Source: Bacteroidaceae bacterium
Lineage (GTDB): Bacteria; Bacteroidota; Bacteroidia; Bacteroidales; Bacteroidaceae
Reading direction: 5' to 3'
DNA: 64,000 nucleotides
Assembly (NCBI GenBank): GCA_017429945.1
Contig: JAFRNY010000073.1
Coordinates: forward strand, 16,571-80,570
The first letter of the stretch is position 1. Each line of letters opens with the position of its first letter. The notes beneath the pieces were generated by a model. The model was given only the letters and a program-made list of their open reading frames with translations. It searched no databases and was not told the origin of the DNA. Below, one piece after another: positions 8,509 to 17,195 of this stretch. The translations under genes were made by a program, and so were the position numbers.

Positions 8509-10136
8509 TATTTCGAAGGAGCGAGATAGCGGTTGCCGGTGGCATCGACGATGGCTTTGCGGTAGCGCTCGGGATAGCCTGTGCGGATGAGGGGCACGTG
8601 GTCGCCTCCGGCTGTCTTTTTGTACTGTCCGTTTTCTTCCGGCTTAATAGCCATATCGTTGTACTTGACAATGAGACGCTCAAAGAGTTGGCGCCAGCGA
8701 TCCATCATAAGACCAGCCGCTCTTGACGAATAGCCGGTGAGATGACGAACAGCCTCAGGCTCTGCCATAGCTTTAGCTTCATTGTCTATCTTCGCTTGCA
8801 GGGATTCAAACTCATGGTCGAGCTGGTCGCGCACGGTCTGCAGTTCGGGGAAGAGTTGACTGTAGCGTGGATAAACGAAGTTCGAGAGAGCATTAGCCAT
8901 CCAATAGGCGCTCTTTGTGGAGAAAGTGAATGGGTCTGCCGTCTTCTCTGCATAAGGCTCGGGGCAAATGGTCGTGCAGCAATAGACGGGGGCGTAAGCC
9001 ACCATGTTGGCATCGTCGAAACCTACCCAGAGCACACCACCAATGTGATTGGGGAGCCATGAGCGCAACTGAGCGAGATAAGTCACGGCTGTCTGCTGCG
9101 TGGAGATGGGACGTTCGTTGAAATAGCGCTTGCCATCGACCTCGAAGTAGAGTGGGGTGGGGCGGTATGGAGCATCCCATGGTCCTGCGCCTATGTCGGA
9201 AGTCATATCGAGAGGCGTTCCCTCGAAGTGGTCGCGCATGGCTTGCTTGACTTGGTTGAGCGTTACGGGTTTGTCAGGACGTATGCACCAAGGCATCTCC
9301 TCTGTACCTTCTTCAATGCCCTGTATGTAGGGAATGTATTTTTCCATACCGCTGGCGCAGCGGTTGAAGAAGCTCCAGACGCGAGCATCGCAGATGCGTC
9401 GTGCGCCGAAATCATTGGGTGCGTAAGCGTCGCGGAAAGAGAAATCCTTATCCTTGCCGCTGAAGTAGCCTTTCTCACGTGCAAAGGAGATGACGTCCTT
9501 AGAGTAGAGGCAGTTCTTTTTGTCCTTGAGAGGGAATGTTGTTATGCGCGACTGATTGGCATGACCTGTGATGCAGTCGTCGGGCAAACGACGTGCCACC
9601 CACACAGCGCCTTTGCGCCCAGGTCCCTTGCCTATCATCTCGAGCACCCACACCTCGTTGGGGTCGGCCAAAGTGATGCTCTCGCCCTCGGAACGGTAGC
9701 CATAGGTCTCTACGAGTTTTGTCCATACGTCGATGGCTTCGCGAGCCGTCTTCGCCCGCTGGAGGGTGACGTACATCAGCGACCCATAGTCGAGCAACCC
9801 TGTGGAATCGGCCAGCTCGCTGCGACCTCCGAATGTAGTCTCCATGATTGCGAGCTGGTGCTCGTTGATTTGTCCTATTACATTATATGTATATTCCGCT
9901 TCAGGAATCTCACCGAGATAGTTGTTCGTCTCGTAGTCGTAGAGAGGACGCATCGTGCCTTTGGCATGGTGCCCGGCGGGATAAAAGTGGAGATAGCCGT
10001 ATGAGCCATAGTCGTCGGCCGAATAGGTAATCATGACCGATCCGTCGGCCGATGCGGCTTTACCAACGATAAGATTAGTGCATGCCATGGCTTTCATGGC
10101 CATGAGTGCAACAAGGATGAAGATTGTACGTTTCAT
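8508..10136 (-). CDS. secreted C69-family dipeptidase
   Basis: Ntn-hydrolase dipeptidase of the PepD/C69 group. A signal-peptide-like start (residues 1-18) is followed directly by C19 in the sequence ACTNLIVGK. In this family the cysteine becomes the N-terminal nucleophile after processing. Its position right after a hydrophobic segment points to an exported enzyme. The length of 542 residues is normal for Bacteroidetes members. It overlaps the DEAD-box helicase stop by 4 bp (ATGA) upstream and the sulfoxide reductase start by 1 bp downstream. The three genes are tightly packed. Confidence 0.9.
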   Translation of the reverse strand: MKRTIFILVALMAMKAMACTNLIVGKAASADGSVMITYSADDYGSYGYLHFYPAGHHAKGTMRPLYDYETNNYLGEIPEAEYTYNVIGQINEHQLAIMETTFGGRSELADSTGLLDYGSLMYVTLQRAKTAREAIDVWTKLVETYGYRSEGESITLADPNEVWVLEMIGKGPGRKGAVWVARRLPDDCITGHANQSRITTFPLKDKKNCLYSKDVISFAREKGYFSGKDKDFSFRDAYAPNDFGARRICDARVWSFFNRCASGMEKYIPYIQGIEEGTEEMPWCIRPDKPVTLNQVKQAMRDHFEGTPLDMTSDIGAGPWDAPYRPTPLYFEVDGKRYFNERPISTQQTAVTYLAQLRSWLPNHIGGVLWVGFDDANMVAYAPVYCCTTICPEPYAEKTADPFTFSTKSAYWMANALSNFVYPRYSQLFPELQTVRDQLDHEFESLQAKIDNEAKAMAEPEAVRHLTGYSSRAAGLMMDRWRQLFERLIVKYNDMAIKPEENGQYKKTAGGDHVPLIRTGYPERYRKAIVDATGNRYLAPSK

Positions 10137-11533
10137 TGTTGTGGAATATTTTGCTGTTCGTTTTTGTCGTTATTGCCTTTCTTACGGTTGCGCCCTCCGC
10201 GTGGACGTCTGCGTTTTTTGGCGCCTTCGCCTTTCTGCGATGCCGCCTCTTTGCTTTCGACCTCGGCCGCAGGCTGACTGGCATTTTTGTTTTCGGTCTT
10301 ATTACCTTTTCCACGCCCTCGGCCTCGATTCCTATCTCGTCCTCGTCCACGGTTGCGACCTCCTGATTTCTGGGCACGACCGGTATAAGCCGGAGCTTCG
10401 CCTAGCTCTTCTGGCACGGGCTCTTTGGGAACTTCTTTCTCGAGGAAGCGTTCTATCTGACGGAAAAGAGGCTGGTCGTTTTCTGAAACGAGGGTGATGG
10501 CCCGTCCGTCCTTTCCGGCCCGAGCTGTGCGTCCGATGCGGTGGACATAATCTTCTTCATCATGAGGCACGTCGTAGTTAATTACGAGTTGAATGTCGTC
10601 GATGTCGATGCCTCGTGCCACAATGTCTGTAGCTACAAGGATATCGATTTGTCCGCTCTTGAATTTGTACATGACCTCATCGCGCTGCTGCTGCATAAGG
10701 TCGGAGTGCATGGCTTCGGCATTATAGCCTTTCCGTTTGAGCGTTATAGCCACGTCCTTGGTATGTATTTTCTTTCCGACGAAAATGATTACGCGCTCTG
10801 GCTTGCGCTGGCGGAAAAGATGCTCAATGATCTTGAGCTTCTGTGGCTCATAGCAGATATATGCACTTTGTACGATTCCCTCAGCCGGCTTATTGAGTGC
10901 GATCTTCACTTCTACCGGGTCGTTGAGGATAGTCTTAGCCAGCTTGACGATATCATCTGGCATCGTGGCTGAGAACATAATTGTCTGGCGCTGTGCAGGC
11001 AGGTGCTTTACAATTTGTATGATGTCGTCGTAGAAGCCCATGTCGAGCATGCGGTCAGCCTCGTCGAGTATGAAGAAACTTACGCGTGAGAAGTCCACGT
11101 TGCCGAGCGAGAGGTGACTGATGAGTCGGCCAGGTGTTGCTATGACGACGTCTGCTCCGAGAGCTAAGGCTCGCTTTTCCTGTTCGTAGCGTATGCCGTC
11201 GTTGCCTCCGTAGACGCTCACGCTCGATACACCATCAAGGTAGTATGAGAATCCCTGCATCGCCTGGTCAATCTGTTGCGCCAGTTCTCGTGTGGGAGCC
11301 ATGATGACGCAGTTGATGGCATCGCGAGGGTAGTCGGCATCGCGCAGCCGGGAGAGCACAGGCAGCAGGTATGCAGCTGTCTTACCGGTACCTGTTTGTG
11401 CCACGCCAATTAGGTCGCGGCCTTCGAGGAGTGGTGGAATTGCTTGCTCCTGAATGGGCGTGCAGTCTGTGAAGCGCATGTCGTCGAGCGCATCGAGTAT
11501 GTCGTAATTGAGGTCTAGTTCTTCGAATTGCAT
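10133..11533 (-). CDS. DEAD-box RNA helicase, RhlE-like
   Basis: ATP-dependent RNA helicase with the full motif set in order: Q motif region (CTPIQEQAIP), AQTGTGKT, PTRELA, DEAD, SAT, and HRIGRTARAGK. From about residue 395 the tail is low-complexity and basic (repeated RGRGRD, GRGKG, then KKRRRPRGG). This is a typical RNA-binding extension in cold-shock or ribosome-assembly helicases. 466 residues. A three-copy hairpin repeat separates it from the lptF/G-like gene upstream. Confidence 0.93.
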   Translation of the reverse strand: MQFEELDLNYDILDALDDMRFTDCTPIQEQAIPPLLEGRDLIGVAQTGTGKTAAYLLPVLSRLRDADYPRDAINCVIMAPTRELAQQIDQAMQGFSYYLDGVSSVSVYGGNDGIRYEQEKRALALGADVVIATPGRLISHLSLGNVDFSRVSFFILDEADRMLDMGFYDDIIQIVKHLPAQRQTIMFSATMPDDIVKLAKTILNDPVEVKIALNKPAEGIVQSAYICYEPQKLKIIEHLFRQRKPERVIIFVGKKIHTKDVAITLKRKGYNAEAMHSDLMQQQRDEVMYKFKSGQIDILVATDIVARGIDIDDIQLVINYDVPHDEEDYVHRIGRTARAGKDGRAITLVSENDQPLFRQIERFLEKEVPKEPVPEELGEAPAYTGRAQKSGGRNRGRGRDRNRGRGRGKGNKTENKNASQPAAEVESKEAASQKGEGAKKRRRPRGGRNRKKGNNDKNEQQNIPQQ

Positions 11534-11550
11534 AATTTAGTATTTATTGG

Positions 11551-11660
11551 GACCCGCGGGAAAAACCGCGGGCACGGTAATCTTGATAAGACCCGCGGGA
11601 AAAACCGCGGGCACGGTAATCTTGATGAGACCCGCGAGAGAAACCGCGGGCGCGGTAATC
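11551..11660. repeat. three 39-bp direct repeats, each a GC-rich hairpin
   Basis: Units start at 11551, 11590 and 11629. Each contains a CCCGCGG / CCGCGGG stem around a GAAAA-type loop, followed by a constant GCACGGTAATCTTGAT spacer. The first two units are almost identical and the third has a few changes. The array fills the space between the lptF/G-like gene and the helicase gene of the same run, so it may trim or attenuate the transcript between them. Confidence 0.9.
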
Positions 11661-11661
11661 T

Positions 11662-12783
11662 TTAATTCTTTTGTGCGCGGCGGAATAGGATTATGGCCAC
11701 GAGCGTAAAGATAATGTTGGGCAACCATGCCGCGAGCATGGGTGGCCAGTTGCTGTTGATAGCAAAGGTGGAACTTATGGTCTGCAATAATATATACGTA
11801 GCTGAGAGGGCGAGACCGAGTCCGAGCGCCGCTCCCATTCCTCCCTTTCGCTTGCGGAAGGATAGGCATAGTCCTATTGTCGAGAGAATGAAGGCCGCGA
11901 ATGGGTCGGCATATCGTTTGTGGTATTCGACTTCAAATACGGTGACATTTCCAGCTCCACGCAGACGTTGTCGGTCGATGTAATCAAGCAATTCACTGTT
12001 GGTCAGCGTCTGCTGCTGATTCTTAACCACAAAGAAATCCTTTGGCTCCATGATGATAACAGAGTCGAGGAAGTGGTGCGTCGTTATTCGCTCACGCAGA
12101 CCGTTGAGAGTTCTGATTTTCACATCGAACAGCTTCCAGTGGAAACGTTCGTCAGCCAGCGAGTCATACTGTATGCGCTGTGCAGTGAGGTGGCTTACCA
12201 GACTTTTGTTTTCGAACTTGTCGAGCGAGAAACGGTAGCCGCTTTTATTGCGGAGGTCGAAGAAGTCGATGTAAGCAATGACGCCTGTGTCCACTTGCAA
12301 CTGTATGTGCTCGCTAACCTCGACACGTTTCTTGCTTTTATACTTCATCTCAAATTCCACTCTCTTGACCGAGCCGCGTGGGATAACCTCTGTGCCGAGC
12401 ACAAAACTCAGGACGGCAATAAAGGTGGATGCCACCATATATGGTCGCCAGAGCCTTCTGATACTCATACCCGTACTCATCATTGCTATTATCTCTGAGT
12501 TCTCAGCAAGTTTGCTTGTGAAGAAAATCACAGCGATGAAGACGAACAAGGCCGAGAAGAGGTTTGAGTAGAAAGGCACGAAGTTGACATAGTACTTCAG
12601 TAGAGCCATCGTCGGCGCATGGTTCATTGTCAGTCGGCCCGAATGCTCAGCAAAGTCGAAAACTACGGCAATGGAAATGATGAGGATGATGGAAAAGAAG
12701 TACGTGCCGAGAAACTTGACGATGATATATCTGTCAAGTCTGGTGAAAAGTGCAAAGCGTATGTTTCTGAGCAGTTGCTTCAT
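11662..12783 (-). CDS. LptF/LptG-family permease
   Basis: Inner-membrane component of the lipopolysaccharide export machinery (YjgP/YjgQ family). Membrane segments are seen near residues 25-45, 60-90 and 100-120 at the N-terminus and 295-370 at the C-terminus. A large periplasmic jellyroll-like region lies between them, as in the family. The N-terminal LDRYIIVKFLGTYFFS is characteristic. 373 residues. The gene lies 25 bp behind tgt. The sequence alone does not say whether it acts as LptF or LptG. Confidence 0.88.
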   Translation of the reverse strand: MKQLLRNIRFALFTRLDRYIIVKFLGTYFFSIILIISIAVVFDFAEHSGRLTMNHAPTMALLKYYVNFVPFYSNLFSALFVFIAVIFFTSKLAENSEIIAMMSTGMSIRRLWRPYMVASTFIAVLSFVLGTEVIPRGSVKRVEFEMKYKSKKRVEVSEHIQLQVDTGVIAYIDFFDLRNKSGYRFSLDKFENKSLVSHLTAQRIQYDSLADERFHWKLFDVKIRTLNGLRERITTHHFLDSVIIMEPKDFFVVKNQQQTLTNSELLDYIDRQRLRGAGNVTVFEVEYHKRYADPFAAFILSTIGLCLSFRKRKGGMGAALGLGLALSATYILLQTISSTFAINSNWPPMLAAWLPNIIFTLVAIILFRRAQKN

Positions 12784-12808
12784 ATCGTTTATCTATAGTG
12801 TGCCTTTC

Positions 12809-13939
12809 TCAGAGCCGTTGTGAGAGTCTGGGTATCATGCTGTCCTTCCACTGACGGAAGTCGCCCTCGATGATGTGGCGCCGTGCTTCACCTACGAGGC
12901 GGAGGTAGAAAGCGAGATTATGGATAGAGCCTATCTCGAGTGCCAGCAATTCCTGTGATTTATAGAGATGATGCAGGTATGCCCGAGTGTAGGCATGGTC
13001 GACGTAGCTCGTACCCTCTGGGTCTACGGGCGTGAAGTCTGTGGCCCATTTGGCATTGCGCATGTTCATTGTTCCATTGCTGGTGAAGAGCATGGCATTG
13101 CGCCCGTTGCGTGTGGGCATTACGCAGTCGAACATATCTACTCCTAAGCTTATGGCCTCGAGAATGTTGACAGGCGTGCCTACTCCCATAAGATAGCGCG
13201 GACGATCCTTAGGCAGTATTCCATTTACGAGTTCTATCATCTCGTACATAACCTCTGCCGGTTCGCCCACAGCAAGCCCGCCAATGGCATTGCCTTCAGC
13301 CTCTTTCGAAGCTACGAACTCAGCGCTTTCGGTGCGAAGGTCGCGATAGGTAACGCCCTGGACTATGGGGAAGAGTGCTTGATGATATCCGTAGCGCGGC
13401 TCTGTCTCACGGAAGCGTTTTATGCAGCGGTCGAGCCAATTGTGGGTAAGTTTAAGACTCTTCTTTGCGTAGTCGTAAGGTGCAGTTCCAGGTGGACACT
13501 CGTCGAATGCCATCATAATGTCGGCACCTATCGATCGCTCTATGTCCATGACTCGCTCGGGCGTGAAGAAATGCTTAGAGCCGTCGATGTGACTTCGGAA
13601 CTCGCATCCTTCCTCGCGAAGCTTGCGTATGCCTGTGAGCGAGAACACTTGGAAGCCGCCAGAATCGGTGAGCATAGGGCGGTCGAAGCCGTTGAACTTA
13701 TGCAAACCGCCAGCCTGCTCCAGCACGGATGTGCCGGGGCGCAAGTAGAGGTGATAGGTATTGCCAAGGATAATCTGCGCCTTGACGTCATCGGTGAGCT
13801 CTCGCAGCTGCACTCCTTTGACCGAGGCCGCCGTACCAACGGGCATGAATATCGGCGTCTGTATGTCGCCGTGGTCAGTGTGTATGAGGCCCGCCCGTGC
13901 TGAGCTTTGAGGGTCGGTATGCTGTAGTGTGAATGTCAT
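12809..13939 (-). CDS. tgt: tRNA-guanine transglycosylase (queuosine pathway)
   Basis: Exchanges guanine at the anticodon wobble position for a queuosine precursor. Conserved catalytic segments are present: LTDSGGFQVFSL, FDECPPG, and FDCVMPTRNGRN, which holds the nucleophilic aspartate. The C-terminal zinc site is atypical. In the place where the E. coli enzyme has a CxCxxC cluster, this protein reads PEGTSYVDHAYTRAYLHHL and contains no cysteine, while the SIHNL histidine region remains. From memory, other Bacteroidales Tgt proteins share this loss. 376 residues. It begins one base after the lon stop codon. Confidence 0.95.
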   Translation of the reverse strand: MTFTLQHTDPQSSARAGLIHTDHGDIQTPIFMPVGTAASVKGVQLRELTDDVKAQIILGNTYHLYLRPGTSVLEQAGGLHKFNGFDRPMLTDSGGFQVFSLTGIRKLREEGCEFRSHIDGSKHFFTPERVMDIERSIGADIMMAFDECPPGTAPYDYAKKSLKLTHNWLDRCIKRFRETEPRYGYHQALFPIVQGVTYRDLRTESAEFVASKEAEGNAIGGLAVGEPAEVMYEMIELVNGILPKDRPRYLMGVGTPVNILEAISLGVDMFDCVMPTRNGRNAMLFTSNGTMNMRNAKWATDFTPVDPEGTSYVDHAYTRAYLHHLYKSQELLALEIGSIHNLAFYLRLVGEARRHIIEGDFRQWKDSMIPRLSQRL

Positions 13940-13940
13940 T

Positions 13941-16388
13941 TCAGCTGTTTTTTTCCTCGTCGAAGACGAATTTTATCGGATGAGCAACACGTTCGCGTAA
14001 CAGGGCGTAGTCGAGCACTTCAAGCACATTATTGACATAGTGGAACGTTAACCCCTTTATGTATATGCCATCGATAGCCTCGATGTCCTTACGGTTGTCC
14101 TCGCATAGTATGATGTCTGATATTCCAGCTCGCTTGGCAGCGAGGATCTTTTCTTTTATGCCGCCAACGGGCAGCACTTTACCGCGCAACGTTATCTCGC
14201 CAGTCATGGCGATGCCTTTGCGCACCTTGCGCTGCGTCAGTGCCGAGGCCAGCGAGGTGGCCATCGTAATACCAGCACTGGGGCCATCCTTAGGCACTGC
14301 TCCTTCAGGCACGTGAATGTGAATGTCGTAGTGACTGAAAATTCGCTGTTCCACTCCAATGTCCGTGGCATGTGCCTTGATGAATTCCAATGCCAGCATG
14401 GCGCTCTCTTTCATAACGTCGCCGAGGTTTCCCGTGAGCGTGAGCTTCTGCCCTTTGCCTCGGCTCAGGCTCGTCTCTATGAATAGGATCTCGCCGCCGA
14501 CGCTGGTCCATGCCAGGCCTGTGACGACTCCTGCGAAACCGTTGCCTTGGTAGGTGTCACGTTGATATTTGGGCTTACCCAAAATCTTTTCGATGTCAGC
14601 GGGCTCTACGTTCAGCGCAGGGAACTCGTGGAAGCGCTCGTAGTTGAGCACAGACTTGCGGAAGAATCGGTCAAGTTCCTTCTCCAGCCCGCGCACTCCG
14701 CTTTCGCGAGTGTAGTTCTCGATGAGAAATTCCAGCGTGGCTTTACCCATCTTGATGCTCTTGTCTGCACTCAGGCCGCACCCTTCTTTCACGCGTGGAA
14801 TGAGGTGGCGCTTTGCTATCTGCACCTTCTCCTCGGTTATATAACCGCTGACCTCGATAAGCTCCATGCGGTCGAGCAAAGGTTTGGGGATGGTTGAGAT
14901 GTTGTTTGCCGTGGCTATGAACATGACGTCGGAAAGATCGACGTCGACCTCAAGGAAATTGTCGTGGAACGCCTTGTTCTGTTCCGGGTCGAGCACTTCG
15001 AGTAGTGCGCTGGCAGGGTCTCCGTTGTGGGTGTTCTCTGTGATTTTATCGATCTCATCGAGCACGAAGACGGGATTGCACGACCCAGCCCTAATCAAGC
15101 TTTTGACAATGCGTCCCGGCATAGCCCCTATATACGTCCGGCGGTGCCCCCTGATCTCGGCTTCGTCATGGAGTCCGCCAAGCGAGGCGCGGACGTACTT
15201 GCGGTTCATAGCATCGGCTATACTGCGGCAGAGCGAAGTCTTGCCTACGCCCGGAGGGCCGTAGAGGCAGAGGATTGTTGGGCGTGCCTTATCGAGGCTG
15301 TAGTAGCGCACGGCTATGTGCTCGAGGATTCGCTCCTTGACGTCGCGCATGCCATAGTGGTTCTTCTCGAGTATGGTCTCGGCCTTATGAAGGTTGTAGT
15401 TAGGCTTGGTGCGTACGTTCCAGGGAATCTGTATGAGCGTCTCCAGATAGGTCAACTCCACTTGATAGTCGGGGCTCTGCGGATTCATCCGTTCCAGTTT
15501 CTCGAGCTCGGCCTCAAAGGTCTCGCGCACGCTGTCGTCCCACTTCAGGTCGGCCGCTTTCATACGTAGCTTTGCACCGTCGTTGCGTCCGGCGGTCCCC
15601 AGCTCTTCCTGAATATTCTCGAGTTGACGTTGCAGGAAATAGTCGCGCTGTTGCTTGTCGATATCCACTTGCGTCTTCTTGCGAATGTCGCGGCGAATAT
15701 GCGCGAACTGCAACTCGCGCGATATCTCGCGAAGGAGATCAGTGGCTCGGGCTATTGGGCTCATCTGGCTGAGGAGCTTAATCTTCACCTTGACGTCGAG
15801 GGGCATGTTTGCACATACGAAATTGACAAAGAAGGGCATCGTGGCTGCATTGTTGACGGCAGGCAAGACGTCAGCGCTGAGGTCGTCGCTAAGCTGGATA
15901 TACTCGCGCATCTGCGAGTGCAACGTGTCGCAGAGCAACTTGTAGGTCTTGTCCTTCATCTCGGCAAACTTTTCCTTGAGAGGTTCCACGATCGCCGTGA
16001 GGATGCCATCGGCAGCATGTGCTTCGAGTATATGCACAGGCGAGAGGCCCTGTACGATAGCCGTCGTGGTGTCATCAGGCATCTCAAAGATACGGATGAC
16101 GCGAGCAACCACTGCTACGTCATAGAGGTCGGAGCTCTGAGGCGAGTCGACTTCGGGAGAGCGCTGTGTGGCACAAAGAATCAGCGAACCGTCCTCGAAG
16201 GCATGCTTACAGATGCGAATGGAGCCCAGTCGACCGACGGCTATGGGCAGCACGACACCTGGGAACAGGGTAATGTCGCGCAGGGGCATTACCGGTAGCA
16301 TATGGTCGAACTCCGTCTCGTAGATAGCACTTTCGTCGCCATCGTATTCTGCTATGAAGGAAAATGGATTATTCTTGTCTATGTTCAT
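13941..16388 (-). CDS. lon: ATP-dependent Lon protease
   Basis: Cytoplasmic quality-control protease. An N-terminal substrate-binding LON domain (about 25-230) is followed by the AAA+ ATPase with Walker A GPPGVGKTS (residues 377-385) and Walker B FVLDEIDK. The C-terminal protease domain has the catalytic serine S704 in KDGPSAG and the lysine in the GGIKEK region. 815 residues is the normal length. It is the first gene of a six-gene minus-strand run that goes on to tgt, lptF/G-like, the helicase, the dipeptidase and msrC. Confidence 0.97.
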   Translation of the reverse strand: MNIDKNNPFSFIAEYDGDESAIYETEFDHMLPVMPLRDITLFPGVVLPIAVGRLGSIRICKHAFEDGSLILCATQRSPEVDSPQSSDLYDVAVVARVIRIFEMPDDTTTAIVQGLSPVHILEAHAADGILTAIVEPLKEKFAEMKDKTYKLLCDTLHSQMREYIQLSDDLSADVLPAVNNAATMPFFVNFVCANMPLDVKVKIKLLSQMSPIARATDLLREISRELQFAHIRRDIRKKTQVDIDKQQRDYFLQRQLENIQEELGTAGRNDGAKLRMKAADLKWDDSVRETFEAELEKLERMNPQSPDYQVELTYLETLIQIPWNVRTKPNYNLHKAETILEKNHYGMRDVKERILEHIAVRYYSLDKARPTILCLYGPPGVGKTSLCRSIADAMNRKYVRASLGGLHDEAEIRGHRRTYIGAMPGRIVKSLIRAGSCNPVFVLDEIDKITENTHNGDPASALLEVLDPEQNKAFHDNFLEVDVDLSDVMFIATANNISTIPKPLLDRMELIEVSGYITEEKVQIAKRHLIPRVKEGCGLSADKSIKMGKATLEFLIENYTRESGVRGLEKELDRFFRKSVLNYERFHEFPALNVEPADIEKILGKPKYQRDTYQGNGFAGVVTGLAWTSVGGEILFIETSLSRGKGQKLTLTGNLGDVMKESAMLALEFIKAHATDIGVEQRIFSHYDIHIHVPEGAVPKDGPSAGITMATSLASALTQRKVRKGIAMTGEITLRGKVLPVGGIKEKILAAKRAGISDIILCEDNRKDIEAIDGIYIKGLTFHYVNNVLEVLDYALLRERVAHPIKFVFDEEKNS

Positions 16389-16410
16389 ACATTATTTATC
16401 TAAGAGGGCG

Positions 16411-16418
16411 CAAAGATA
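16411..16418 (-). promoter_or_regulatory. -7 box of lon run
   Basis: Reads TATCTTTG on the minus strand, 23 nt upstream of the lon ATG. The -33 region is not clear. Confidence 0.6.
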
Positions 16419-16687
16419 GCAATAAATATCCAAATAAGGGCCAAGTTTACAAAATTTATAAACTTTATCACGCTTTATTTCTCTGTTTATCCCTGCATGT
16501 TTGATGAAAGCCACAGCAGGTATCTTTAGAGCGCCGGGGCGGTCTGGAAAGTGAAAGAAAAGACTTAAATTTGAAAAGTTTTTTAAAATCAGGGTTCACT
16601 TACATTGTAATTAACTGATAATCAATATTCGACTGCAAAGCTTAGTCTCATCACCGATAGGCGAGGTAAGGGTAGAGGTAAATGACT

Positions 16688-16877
16688 CAAGTTTCGCTTA
16701 TTATGGAAGTTAAAGAAGTTAAAGAAGTTAAGGAAGTTAAAGACGATAGATTCGGGTATTGTTTTCAACTGGAAACGGTTGCTCGGCTAAGGTATCGTCT
16801 TTAACTTCCGTGGCCAGAGGCCACATAACTTCTTTAACTTCTTTAACTTCCAAAGCAAGCGAAGCTTGCGAAACTTG
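16688..16877. repeat. 190-bp intergenic hairpin built from GAAGTTAAA repeats
   Basis: The left half (16688-16748) has CAAGTTTCG, four or so GAAGTTAAA units, then GACGATA. The right half (16793-16877) has their reverse complements in mirror order. Two small extra palindromes sit only in the right half (GTGGCCAGAGGCCAC at 16810-16824 and CAAGCGAAGCTTG at 16856-16868). A 44-nt loop lies between. It occupies the gene-free stretch 16389-17195. The rest of that stretch holds AT-rich sequence (16440-16680), a 22-bp tandem array and a promoter. Confidence 0.85.
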
Positions 16878-16914
16878 AATAAATGAAATACAAAGCAGCC
16901 TGAGCCCGTTGAAT

Positions 16915-17046
16915 TATGCGCCCTATCGTATCGGCTTATGCGCCCTAATGTATCGGCCTATGCGCCCTATCGTATCGGCCTATGCGCCCTATCGTATCGG
17001 CCTATGCACCCTAATGTATCGGCCTATGCACCCTAATGTATCGGCC
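16915..17046. repeat. 22-bp tandem repeat, six copies
   Basis: Head-to-tail copies start at 16915, 16937, 16959, 16981, 17003 and 17025, followed by a decayed seventh. Two unit versions alternate (CCCTATCGTATCGG and CCCTAATGTATCGG cores). There are no spacers, so it is a simple tandem array and not a CRISPR. It lies between the large hairpin and the promoter of the binding-protein gene. Confidence 0.92.
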
Positions 17047-17173
17047 TATTCAACCGGATACATTATGCGATGCGACATGAACCCTAATCGTACACAGGAC
17101 CTATAAATGAGAAAATAATCAGGCTCGAGAGACGATTTTGAATGAAAAAGTGCTGAAATAAAGATATTTTCAA

Positions 17174-17181
17174 TACTTTTG
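17174..17181 (+). promoter_or_regulatory. -7 box of binding-lipoprotein gene
   Basis: TACTTTTG, 14 nt upstream of the ATG at 17196. No clear -33. Confidence 0.6.
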
Positions 17182-17195
17182 CAGCATAAATAATA

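Noticed and set aside
11537-11869. 110-codon minus-strand frame with repeated ITVPAVFPAGL
   Set aside because: It runs through the hairpin repeats and into the lptF/G-like gene in another frame; the peptide repeat is a by-product of the DNA repeat.
16915-17060. CRISPR-like regular repeat
   Set aside because: The 22-bp units are directly adjacent with no spacers and no cas genes nearby; it is a simple tandem array.
16909-17106. 65-codon open frame over the 22-bp array
   Set aside because: It starts at TTG, and its apparent peptide repeats are only the DNA repeat read in shifting frames.
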